Assembly (NCBI GenBank): GCA_964247055.1
Contig: OZ176050.1
Coordinates: 5,766,001-5,830,000, forward strand
Source: Paragordius varius
Taxonomy: Eukaryota; Nematomorpha
Reading direction: 5' to 3'
Length of the DNA stretch: 64,000 bases
Under the pieces are notes generated by a model, which ran no database searches, was not told the origin of the DNA, and saw only the letters and a list, made by a program, of their open reading frames with translations. A program made the translations under genes and the position numbers. Below, piece by piece: positions 20,197-30,584 of the stretch (position 1 is its first letter; the number at the start of each line of letters is the position of its first letter).

Positions 20197-21560
20197 CAGG
20201 GTAGCCAAACGGTCAACCGCGTTCGACTTCGTGCCCGCGAGATTTTAAAACATGACCGCCTGGAAATTATAAAAAATGTTAAAAATATTTTTGCATAAAA
20301 TTTTTTCCACAAAGTTTTAATTTATTTTTTATGATATATATTTATTTGTGTTTCTTGCTGACAAAAATTTATATTTAAACTTGAATAAAGATAAATACCC
20401 ACATATTTGGAAAATTTCTGCATTTTTTCATCCACATATATAGGTGAACCAGCTTTTTCTTATATGAATGTCATTAAAAATTGAGATTACGATTACCTGA
20501 CAAACATTTGGATTGCCTGAAAATTGCACTGACTTTATATGAATTTCGAAAAACTTTTTAAATTATGGCATACTGAATCTTCTTAATTTTTTTAAAGAAA
20601 CATCAAGTGTTTCCACATTTAGTTCAAATGATATCAGGATAATCTTCAGCCAAAATTCCAAATTTTAACGATCTGTGTATTTCGACATCCAAATCTTTAA
20701 AATTCGCTTAAGAAATGGTAGAGTATTGTTTTACATTCAACATATTATCAAACGGAGATAAAACCGGGAAATGTATTCCAGTTTATTTAAGAAAAATCCT
20801 TTCTCCAATACGTCACATTAGAATAATGTTTTAAATCCCTGTTTTTTAATTGATTTGCAATGTACTATCTTTCTGAGATATCGTATCAAAAAGCAATATC
20901 AAGAAGCAATTTAGATCTTTTATTTGTGATATGAATAAATTTTCTTTTGGGAAATAGATATGTTTGTCTTAAAAATTGTCTTAGTCTTTCTAAAAATGCA
21001 GCGCGACTGAACCATCTTTTATCTGTATTAAATATTTCATTATGTCAAACCAATTCCTTTTACTAAACTTAAAACTGCGCGTCACTCTTTTCGATTTGTG
21101 AACTATCTTGAAGCATATTTCCATTTTAAACCTGGCATGCATTAATCCATAAAATCTGGTAAATTATAAAGATCATTACCAAGAGATTTAAATCCATTTT
21201 TACTTAAATAATCCAAACTCCGTCGCATGATGTAAAGTTAATTATCCATAGTAAATTTAATAAAATGAATAAAGTAAATGTTTTTAGTATTTGTACACTA
21301 ATTGTGGCAACCACAAGTCTTTTGAATCATCATTATATATTTTGATAAAGTTAAGGTTCTATATTAAAATAATTACCCAAAAATAATTATTTTTTGTAAT
21401 ATTTATTTTAAAATGGCCTGTGCCAGTCACCCCAATCCTTAAATAGAGATATATCTTGTAAAGTGATAAATGAATCTTTTAATACTTAATATTAATACGT
21501 GCCCGCGTGATTTTTTCTTTCAAAAAAGTAGCCCGCGGGAAAAAAGGTTGGCCACCCCTG
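20197..21560 (-). mobile_element. Degraded hAT-superfamily DNA transposon, internally rearranged
   Basis: 1364-bp element. Left end CAGGGTAGCCAAACGG; right end, reverse-complemented, CAGGGGTGGCCAACC. Both arms share a CGTGCCCGCG-type subterminal block. The flanks TTTTAAGA (20189-20196) and CTTTAAGA (21561-21568) match at 7 of 8 positions, the 8-bp target duplication expected of hAT. On the minus strand about 21130-20640 reads as decayed transposase (for example AFLERLRQFLRQTYLFPK, preceded by a TD-RW-SR-like motif). At 20448-20560 the plus strand reads like a hAT C-terminus: GEPAFSYMNVIKN, then, in a shifted frame, HLDCLKIALTLYEF. Opposite orientation of the two parts suggests inversion or a nested fragment. 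Stops and frameshifts are frequent, so it is not functional. Confidence 0.82.
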
Positions 21561-21589
21561 CTTTAAGATACTACAAAACATTTTATCTG

Positions 21590-22130
21590 CATTTTGATGG
21601 TGAACATTTCTAACACCTGAGAATTTTGATTATAAACTGTTAAATTAATTTGAGGTGCTAGAAATCTTCAGCATAATTAAATTATATAGAAAAAGGTTTT
21701 AATAATTTACTGATTCCGTAATGCCTGTTGTTTTTAACATTGCTATAAATTAAATTTTACGCAAAACATCCATTTTTTCGAAAAAAAGTTTTTTGTAGAA
21801 ATTAGGCATAAATTAAAAACGCGCAAACTGGGACTTTGATTTTGAGAAAACTAGCCCATTTTAGAAGGGCGAAAAAATTTGGGCCTTTCTGAGCCTACAT
21901 CTAAAAATTAAAATTTTATAAAATATTGTTTTGCTTTTTATATTTGGTTTATAATATATATTTTAGTGATATTTTTTGGAATGAAGAATTTGACTTTCAC
22001 TAAAAAAAATAATAAAATGTGTGGAAAATTTGCCATTTTCTGATTTTATCAGCATATAATTTTCTAAAATCCCTCCTAAGCCAACAAAAGTACCGTGATA
22101 ATCCAGTTATATTTTCTTATTAGCATATAT
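21590..22130 (+). repeat. Foldback-family single arm
   Basis: One arm of the inverted-repeat family seen complete at 25540-26690 and 30585-31765. Shared landmarks in order are a GGGACTTT segment, a CTAAAAATTAAAATTTTATA segment, GATATTTTTTGGAATGAAG, a GCCATTTTCTGATT-like segment and the terminal CCGTGATAATCCAG followed by TTTTCTTAT. The hAT element lies immediately upstream where the other arm would be expected. No coding capacity. Confidence 0.65.
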
Positions 22131-22739
22131 ATAAACTGTGTGCAAAAAAAATTTGACTAAATAATTTTTTTCATGAGATATCTTATGACCAGCGTATTAA
22201 TTTGCATTTTTTATTTGTTCTCGACCTAGTTTTTGATATATTGAGGGAAAATCGAAATCGGGCAAAAAGTGAAAATTAAGGATAATTTAAAAAATAATGA
22301 TAAATTTAGAGATATTATGGTTTATTATCATTTAAGGAGATTAATATATAAATCGCATAAAATCATATAGTTAGGGTTTCAAAATCTCAGCTTAAAAGAT
22401 GGCGTTTTTCTTTTACACACTTAATATAAATTAATTATTTTTATTACTTACTAGCTAAACTCACTATTAAAATCTCCTATTCAGTAAAAAAACTTATATA
22501 TCAAAATAAAACCAAAAAATATTGTTTTTAATTTTTTTATTTTTTTGTTATCTGGTTTATGAGTGTATAAAAAATTTATCCTGTTTTATTTTGGAATTTT
22601 ACATGAGTGGGAATCATTAAGTATATAATTTATGCAAAATAGGATTGAAATAGTGGATATCAACAAATGATCCATATATGCGGATTATTTCGAAACATTA
22701 TTTAATGGCTATGATCTCATAGGATTTTCAAAACGGTGC

Positions 22740-24240
22740 TTTCATACTAATATATTGTTTACTGGTGTAAGGGCCCCAAATTGACGGCTAGCGGAAAAAA
22801 CCGTTATCCTATATTTTTTACTTTTTATGGGTAATATTTAAAGTCTTTATTAAACTCGTTTGGCTTCTTAAGTTTATTGAAAATTAGCTCCAAGCCACGC
22901 CATTTTTGTATGGCGTCTCAGTTTTAAACCGGTAGACCCCTACCTATAAGCATATATGGAAAAAACGCTAAGTTATTTTTTGCCTTTTAAGGGAAAATAT
23001 TTGGAATTATTTTTGAGACCATCGTCTCATGGGTTATTCGAAAAAATACCTCTATACGAAACAATCGTTATACGATGGCGTATTTTTAGGGCATAAAGGC
23101 TCCAAATTAACGGCTAATAAAAAAGGCTTGACCTTAATTTTTACCTAGTTACGGGTAATATTTCGAACCTTAAATGAGCTCAAATGGCATAAGTTTTTTT
23201 TGATTTGTTCCAAAACAACGCAATCTCTATATTTAAGCACAGTGTTTGGCGGGTAGCTTCTTACCCAGAGGCAGGTATAAAAAAGGGTCGGTCAAAATTT
23301 TTGTCTTTATATGGGTAATATCTGGAATTATAATGCCCATATGTTCCTATAAGTTCTTGGAAATATTGCTTCAAAACCAAAATATTTTGTTCTATAGCGG
23401 CGAATGTTTCAGGGCGTAAAAATTTTCTTAGCGACTCGAAATAACCCCCTATACTGAAATATTAGTTTTTTAAGGGGCAATAAATATTTTAGGCCCTTAT
23501 TGAACTCTGAAATTTGGCTCCAAAGTCATGCTGTACCGATATAGTATCGCATTTTTACGCGGGTAACCCCCTACCTAGAGCCTATTTAACCGCTAATTTA
23601 AAAAAATCCGTTCGACTTAAATTTTTGCCTTTTACGGGTAATATTTCAGGCCCTTATAAAACTTATATGGCCTAATTTCTGAAAATTAACTCCTAAACGC
23701 AATTTTGATATGGTGGCTCAGTTTTAGGCGGGTAGCTCCCTACCCAGAGGGCAATATAAAAACGACGTTCGATAATATTTTTTGCCTTTATATGGGAATA
23801 CCTGGAATCATCATTCATTCCATATGCTCTTAATAGTTTATGGAAGAATGGCTTCAAAATTAAATAATAGTTCAATGATAGCGCATTTTTTAGGTAACGG
23901 CTAATTTAAAAAATCCGCTCGACTTAAATTTTTGACTTTTTACGGGAATACTTTAAGCAGTTATTGAACTCATATGGCCTGAGAGATTTTTGAAATTTAG
24001 CCCCGAAAACACGCTATTTCGATATGACGGATCAGTTTTTCGCTGGTAGCTCCTGACCCAGCAGCTATCATCAAAGAAACGCTTGACTTTTGCCTTTTAA
24101 AGGGGATAAGTGGAATCCTTATTAAATTTTTACGGTCTCATACTTTGGGCGAAAAATGGAATTAAAAAATTATTTTTGTGGACTTTGTTTTTTGAAAAAA
24201 TGGCATTTTACGGGGGGAGCGGGTAAAAAGAGGGCCTAAA
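22740..24240. repeat. Degenerate tandem satellite, ~160-bp monomer, about 9 units
   Basis: The landmark GGGTAATATT (or variants) recurs at 22829, 22991, 23153, 23313, 23474, 23636, 23794, 23944 and 24103, intervals of 162, 162, 160, 161, 162, 158, 150 and 159 bp. Another landmark, GGCGGGTAGCTCCCTACCC or variants (22929, 23248, 23561, 23726, 24042), often appears every second unit (about 315 bp), suggesting two alternating subtypes. Units are diverged, so the array is old. No long open frame spans it. Confidence 0.85.
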
Positions 24241-24560
24241 CAAAAAAAGCGAGCCGATTATGTTCGGTGCAATCGAAAATAAGTAAAAAATATATCATAT
24301 TTGAAATCGAATGGTCCAACACGTTTTCGGAGAAATTGTCTCAAAGACACGATTTTTGTGTTCAGAGAAACCCGTTTTTTACACGGGGTATGCCCGAACT
24401 GGGGGCCTAATTCAAAAAAGGGCGAAGCTATTGTCCGGGCATTCATTAATGATTATATATTTTCGACATTTGAATGGGTCTACCGGTTTTCCGAAAACAG
24501 ATCACAAATCCAGCATTTTCCATTTTTATAAATATATAGAGTATCACATAGTTTTTTCGT
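24225..24560. repeat. Short tandem duplication, ~178-bp period
   Basis: GGGCCTAAACAAAAAAAGCG near 24225 recurs as GGGCCTAATTCAAAAAAGGG near 24403, each followed by a similar TTCGGTGCAATCG / TCCGGGCATTCA-like segment and an ATTTGAA-TGG-TC block. It abuts the 160-bp satellite and may be a diverged extension of it. Open frames across it are repeat artefacts. Confidence 0.5.
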
Positions 24561-24623
24561 TTATTTGAAAATAGCCCATTTAATGGGTCCAAAAAATATT
24601 TGTACTATCAGAGCTTAAGTTAT

Positions 24624-24624
24624 T

Positions 24625-24665
<41 letters not shown>
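24624..24665. repeat. AT-dinucleotide microsatellite
   Basis: About 42 bp of alternating A and T, interrupted by a single ACATA, just after the tandem repeat block. Confidence 0.85.
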
Positions 24666-24668
<3 letters not shown>

Positions 24669-25539
24669 TGCAAAATGTTGTCCTTGAGATAATTCTGAAA
24701 AAGTGTAGTCTACGTAGAATATTTATTATGTATATAAAATTCAGCGTTGTCAAGCCACTTATCGACCCTGTCCACCCCGGTTAAATGGGGTTTCTTAAAA
24801 AATAAGGTACACAAAACATTTGCAAAAGTTTCGGGAAACCGAGAAGCATATTTAAATTCAATGCAAGGGATTTTTATGTAATTTGCCTAACATAGTTGTG
24901 GTACTTTTAATGTTTAACCGTTCCCGGGTTAAAATCATATTTTAGCAGTAATCTCGATCATCGTCAATCAAAAATGATGGTCTCCCACATGTTAGTCAAT
25001 AATATGTAACCCGAGTTTCAAATGATGTCATCCAGAAGATATAAATTTTTTTGGAAGTCCTTCATGTCGTAAATACTTTTTCCCTAGATATTTATAGAAA
25101 TGTAAAATGACGAATTTAATATGGATTTTGGCCATTTATTTATGCGAACAGCGTATAAAAACTTTTTTAACACCAAATCTAGATAATATGCAATGATATT
25201 GAATCAATCATATATTTGTTAAGGTAAAGATAAAAATAAACTAAATTACAAGCTATAAATGAACTAAATTAATTGGGAGAATGGAAAAACACGTGGGTGG
25301 TAGAGAGCATTATATGTTACTCATACTTTAAATTTTTTGATATGGAGTAATATAATTTCCTAAATGACTAGTAGTCTCCAAAACCACCACCACGAGAATC
25401 CTAATACATTTTTTTTATCAGATTTCATACATTTTGTCGGAATAGTTAAAACTACATATTTTGTGCAGTTTGTTATACCCCTGAGACGGTAAATTTTAGT
25501 TCAGCTGCTAGCTTATATTTGTTAAATATGGTCAAAATA
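24666..25539. other. Intergenic, nothing recognised
   Basis: AT-rich spacer between the satellite block and the foldback element. No gene, RNA or repeat could be supported. Confidence 0.4.
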
Positions 25540-26690
25540 TCGGAACCTATATAGCATCATATATATACTGCGTCCAAAAGTTAAAATTTCTGAATATAAT
25601 ATATATATATATATATATCTGAAAGGAAAATATATCAGAATTTTCATAATGCTTTTATTTTTTGGGTCTTACGAGTATTTAAGAAAGTTGCTTTATATCA
25701 GAAAATGGCAAAATTTGCGCACATTTTGTTCATAATTTTTTTTGGTTAAGGCAAAATGTTTCATCCCAAAAAATATCAATAAGATGTATCTTAATTATAA
25801 AAGGCAAAACAAAATTTATAAGATTTAGTTTTTCTATATAGGCTTTGAACAAATTTTTCGCCCTTCTGAATAGGCTAGTTCTCTTAAAATAGGCAACAAT
25901 GCCGATATTTTAATATCAGTTAATTTATGGCTTCAAAAAACATAGTTTTTAAATAAGGCATACATTGTTGAAAATTTTATTTTTTAGCAGAATTTTGTTG
26001 AAGCGTAAGTCATACTATTTTGGAGCACGAAATGATGGAAACTGTACAAAAAATTATTATAAAAACACTTTTTTATATATTTCAGTTATGTTAAACATTT
26101 TTGTTCACCACCGAATTTTGATTTAAGATTATTGGTCGCAAAAACTATGTTATAAATTGTTTTCATCCAAAAAAAGCAAACATTTCAATTAAAATTCTGA
26201 GGTGATAGAAATGTTCAAGACATTGAATTATATAGAAAAATTTTGTTTTTTATTCTAAAATTGACCATGCATCAAAATGCCACAATTTCCAAAATTTTGC
26301 TAATTAAATATTTGGGCAAAATATCCATTCGGGAAAATTTTGATGTTAAAATTTAGCGTATTTAATCACGCTCTCGGCATTTCTGCCTTTATTTTAAGAA
26401 ATCAACGAAAAACTTGGGACTTTCGGAGTCCACATCTAAAAGTTAAAATTTTATAAAAAAAACTTTTGTTTATTATATGCTGTTTATGATATATTTGGGG
26501 ACATTTTTTGGAATGAAGCATTTGGATATCATCAAACAATTAAACAAAATGCGCGCGCATTTTCTGTTATGAGCAGTTACCTCAAAAGTGTAAATATCTT
26601 TCTAAAATCATGCTAAAAGGCCAAAATCAAGAGCACCATGATAATCCTGGTACTTTTCCCTATCAGAATATAATTGATATGCAAAATATA
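25540..26690. mobile_element. Foldback-family element, both arms present
   Basis: About 1.15 kb with long imperfect inverted arms. The left arm carries, in reverse orientation, the landmarks of the right arm: AAAATGGCAAAATTTGCGCA, CCCAAAAAATATCAATAA, TTCGCCCTTCTGAATAGGC. The right arm has GGACATTTTTTGGAATGAAG, CATTTTCTGTTATG and ends GCACCATGATAATCCTGGTA then TTTTCCCTATCAG. The centre includes GTTGAAGCGTAAGTCATACT. Related copies are at 21590, 30585, 32060, 39690 and 42715. No open frame has a transposase motif, so it is nonautonomous, of unassigned superfamily. Confidence 0.7.
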
Positions 26691-27805
26691 AAGATTAAAC
26701 AATGTAATATATTGTAAATGAATAATTGTAGTCAATCTTTATTGTATGCCATCCATAAAATTACGTCTTCTAACTAAATCTATAATTTACACAATGTTAA
26801 ATATTGAATTTTGTTTTTTGAATCTTGAGTTAAAAACTATATTTTTTACCTAAATAACGCCATTTATATTTTCAAAAAATAGGTAAAATATTATTGTCAT
26901 TTGCGAAAAAAACTTATTTTATTTGAAAAAAATTAAGTCATTACCAATGGATTTATTTTAACTAAACGACTTAATTAATAAAAAAATTCAAATATATGTT
27001 AATTTTTTAGAAAAAATAAAATTATTCTCGAGTAGCTCTAAAATTAACCAATTGTAAGTCAGGTAGTATAATATTTAAAAAAATTTAAATGTAAATAAAA
27101 ATTATATATGATAATAATTAGGAGGCTTGCCTATTCAGATTAGGAATGGCGCGCCACATACATACCACATAACGTTATTTTGTTACGTTATAACTGAATG
27201 TGCTAGCTTTAAACCTGTTTTCTTCTCGATTTTTTTTCACAAAAACTATATAGGTAAGAAATATGCCTTATAGCGGCGTTTTTGAGTCGCCTAAACAAAC
27301 ACACCATATCCTATACAGCAAACGAATGGGATAAATTGTTCGTTTTAACCTTAAATTTGTGAATTCTTACATCATATTTCGGCGACCATAAAGATTTTAC
27401 AAAAAATTACTAACATGCAGCCAGTATCATTATTTTGGTATAAATAGGTGTTGAAATTGTATCACCACATACACATTAAATTTTTTATTTTAAACACTCA
27501 CTCTAATTACATTTCCAGTTAAGATCTAAAAACGCGTTTTGATTGTAATTACCTTTATTGTGTGTTTGATTTATCAATAATACCGGTCTACAATTACTAT
27601 ATCTAATGCTATTTGGTGACAATTTTTATTCATTTTTTGTTGGACTCCCCTTCTCGGATATTCAGTCAAAAAAGGAAAAGGTAAAAAATAAAATTTATTC
27701 ACTTACATAAAAATTTGCATCGATACTTATTACATATTATAATTTATGGGATTTGTCCAAAATACCTTTAGAGATATTAATAATTATTTTATATGACTTT
27801 TTTAG
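26691..27805. other. Upstream region of the 27806 gene
   Basis: AT-rich. A GT at 27681 (GGAAAAGGTAAAAAATA) with a TTTTTTAG at 27805 could bound a 5' UTR intron directly upstream of the ATG. Nothing else is supported. Confidence 0.35.
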
Positions 27806-28183
27806 ATGGCCTCAAATCCCGATCTTGATATGAGAGTTTTTCATCCAGGCTATTTTCCTTCAAAACAAAGTAACCCTAAAAATTTCAACCGCAAACAACA
27901 TCATAAATCTTATATTAACACCATAAGCAAGAACGAGGTATATGTGGGAAAAATGTTTCAAATTTTAGCCGATAACTTTGATTTTGATTTATTGAATAAT
28001 CCAATTTCGTGTAAACGTTCATATCTATCCAGTCAAAATAGATTTTCCAATTATAGTTATCCATCCATTGAAACATATAATAACCCAAAAACAGCAAACC
28101 TGTTAACCACAAAATATATAATCATCATTGGCCTTTGTCTCTTTCTTCTCATACTGCAATTATTTATGAACGAGATAGTATAA
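27806..28183 (+). CDS. Unrecognised 125-aa protein with C-terminal membrane anchor
   Basis: Single open frame starting MASNPDLDMRVFHPGYF. I do not recognise the family. Residues about 1-100 are hydrophilic, rich in Asn, Ser, Lys and Tyr. Residues about 103-121 form one hydrophobic segment (YIIIIGLCLFLLILQLF) ending four residues from the C-terminus. This layout fits a tail-anchored membrane protein inserted after translation. The ATG lies directly after a polypyrimidine-AG (TTTTTTAG at 27798-27805), so the 5' UTR is probably spliced, in cis or by a trans-spliced leader. AATAAA at 28201-28206, 18 nt past the stop, is a good poly(A) signal. An earlier coding exon cannot be excluded. Confidence 0.6.
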   Translation: MASNPDLDMRVFHPGYFPSKQSNPKNFNRKQHHKSYINTISKNEVYVGKMFQILADNFDFDLLNNPISCKRSYLSSQNRFSNYSYPSIETYNNPKTANLLTTKYIIIIGLCLFLLILQLFMNEIV

Positions 28184-29386
28184 TATAATATAAATTTATC
28201 AATAAATTAATGCATCATAATTGTTAACCTTTATTGATAAGTATATATTTATAGTAAAAGAAGTGAAACGTTGATGAAATTGACTGAAAATGGCATTCCC
28301 TCTTCTATCTGGAAAATAACTTTAATGCTATTATCTTGATTCAAAAAAGCAAATTACCTAAATGTTATGTTATACGGCGTGTGGTTACATACGCCTTCAT
28401 TAATTATCTAAAATTGTTATTTCACCCCCCAAAAGTTATAGTTTTATGTTATTGGCACATGAAAAAGGGTGAAGATTATTTTCACATTTCTTCCACACGT
28501 CCCACTTATGAAGGATCACTGTTTTAGGCACTTATTGCAAATTTTTATAAGGTGGAATTAGGGGAAATGTTTTTAGCTTTTTCCCAAAATCGCTATAATT
28601 AAGCTTTAAAAATTCCTTTTGCATCAGTATAAAATTTGAACATAAGAGCTGATGACACTTTATTTTATATAATTGCTGATTGTATATAACTCACGGCTTC
28701 TCATCTAACACAGCTTAATAAAATTAATAAAATAAATTGAAATTAGTAATGATCATTTTCAATCATTTGTTTATCGTCCCAATACCGTTCCGAATATTTG
28801 ACTTTTTTTAACTGAGGCAGAAGTATAACTTGGATACGATCGGTCACCGGCTTATATTAGTTCATATTTATTTTAAATATCTATTTATATATACTTTTGA
28901 ATTTTAAAATTATATCGATCAATTTTAAACTGTGCAACATGTGTTGATTTACAGTGTTTCTAAAATGACCTAATTAATGGTTCTATAAATTATAAACCAA
29001 AATATATCTAAAGCTCTCGTAAAACACTGGATACGGAATATATTGTTGTATATATATCATAGACAAGTAACCACTTTCTATATAGCAAGTAATTTTGCTT
29101 TGAATAGGTATAAATGGGATTTTTTATTTTTGTCGATTAGCCTATGTACATAACCTAGATAGAATTTTTGACAACTAATATTATAATTCTAATTATAAAA
29201 GGCATAAATAAACTCAGGATTATAAATAAATTTATTAAATATTAAATATAAACAGCAATAAACTCTCATCAAAATAAAATAGTTAATGCCCATATAAGTG
29301 TAAAAATACTTTACTAAAGACATAAAATAATATAATATATTAAATAACAACAATATTGCAAATTCTAGTTTTTCCTAAAACCAAGA
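28184..29386. other. Intergenic between 27806 gene and RING gene
   Basis: Convergent spacer. Contains AATAAA at 28201-28206 for the upstream gene, and TTTATT at 29231-29236 (AATAAA on the minus strand), a candidate poly(A) signal for the RING gene. Short open frames here have no motifs. Confidence 0.4.
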
Positions 29387-30379
29387 TTATGTATTTGCTG
29401 TGTAGTTATGACATATATATACACACTTTCTACAAGCCGGACAAGTTGGATTTCGATTGAGCCAAGTTAATATACAAAATTTGTGGTAGATGTGACAACA
29501 AGAAGGTAGTCGCCAAAGTAAATCGTCTCGTTCATAATCATCGAGACAGATAGAGCACATGGGTACACAATCAATCTTTTCATCTTTACACTGTTTATAC
29601 GCATCGGAAGGCGGATATTGATCAGAAACATTCAGTATATTAGAACTGGTCTTTACAACTGGCTTTAGTAATGTTTTGGCATGAGAAACGACTCTTAATT
29701 TTTTATTTGATTCTGAAATGTTGTTTTTGATATGATTTTTGGAATAACTGTAATGACTTTTTAATAGCGAAGCATTATTATTAACTGTTTGTTTTTGTTT
29801 TGGCACATGTAATATAATGCGATTTTTTGTCGGCAAAAATGATAAGGCATCGGGATTACGGTGTTGATTGAGCGACATAAAATTGCTATAAGTAAATTCA
29901 GTGTAAGGAGCACCAATCCATTTTAACATAGCTTCAGCGTTTGGACAAACCTCTTTGCTAATGTGCATAGACGGATTACTGTATTTAAAAATTGTATTAA
30001 GGAATATTATAATATCATTATAATCTATATCATCTGAATTATTTAATTGTAGAGAATAATAAAGGGGAATATCACGTAATGTTTTGGATCGAAATAAAAA
30101 ATCAGCCAATTTTTGTCCAATATTCGCAATCATAGTGGATGTTATAATTTTATAAGTAAAATAAATTGTGATTATGGAAAGGACAACAAATTCATATTGT
30201 TCTTTTTTTTCATTGGAAGTGATACTATCCGCCTTTGTAGTAGCAATGTTAGATAAAATTGTTATAAGGATTATATGTTTACAGCCGTTTTTGTAAAAAA
30301 CCTTTTGAGAAACTCTTTGATCGGACTGTATATCAATCATATTGTAATTAGCAAAAAAATGCAACTGCTGATATAACAT
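29387..30379 (-). CDS. Transmembrane RING-H2 finger protein (probable E3 ubiquitin ligase)
   Basis: 330 aa in a single exon, starting MLYQQLHFF at the ATG 30379. A hydrophobic segment at about residues 63-85 (FVVLSIITIYFTYKIIT) is a likely membrane span; a weaker one lies at 35-45. The C-terminal residues 275-316 form a RING-H2 (C3H2C3): CSIC, a 14-residue loop, CCHIYHKFC, WLNRNPTCPAC. All eight zinc ligands are present, as is the Trp-Leu typical of E2-binding RINGs. Only 14 residues follow the RING. The region between 86 and 270 is not recognised and includes a Ser/Lys/His-rich linker. The family role would be ubiquitin transfer at a membrane; substrate and organelle are unknown. A single exon is unusual beside its multi-exon neighbours. 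Confidence 0.8.
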   Translation of the reverse strand: MLYQQLHFFANYNMIDIQSDQRVSQKVFYKNGCKHIILITILSNIATTKADSITSNEKKEQYEFVVLSIITIYFTYKIITSTMIANIGQKLADFLFRSKTLRDIPLYYSLQLNNSDDIDYNDIIIFLNTIFKYSNPSMHISKEVCPNAEAMLKWIGAPYTEFTYSNFMSLNQHRNPDALSFLPTKNRIILHVPKQKQTVNNNASLLKSHYSYSKNHIKNNISESNKKLRVVSHAKTLLKPVVKTSSNILNVSDQYPPSDAYKQCKDEKIDCVPMCSICLDDYERDDLLWRLPSCCHIYHKFCILTWLNRNPTCPACRKCVYICHNYTANT

Positions 30380-30584
30380 ACCGATGGGATGAAATAAAAT
30401 AATTTTTTAACATTTCATTACCTTAATTTTAGATTATATTTTGGGGTAGATACTATATTTTTAGCCAAAACTTGCAAAAAAAATTTGCTAAAGGTATAAA
30501 TGTCATTATTATACATTTAACTTACATACAAAAAGACCCTATTTAAAAGTCTAAAAAGCAGTTTTTAAAAATGAATAACCATCT

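Noticed and set aside
20104-20298. 64-codon plus-strand frame
   Set aside because: It runs from unique DNA through the left hAT terminus, so it is not a gene.
24258-24568. Overlapping open frames on both strands
   Set aside because: They lie in the 178-bp tandem repeat and follow its period; no protein signature.
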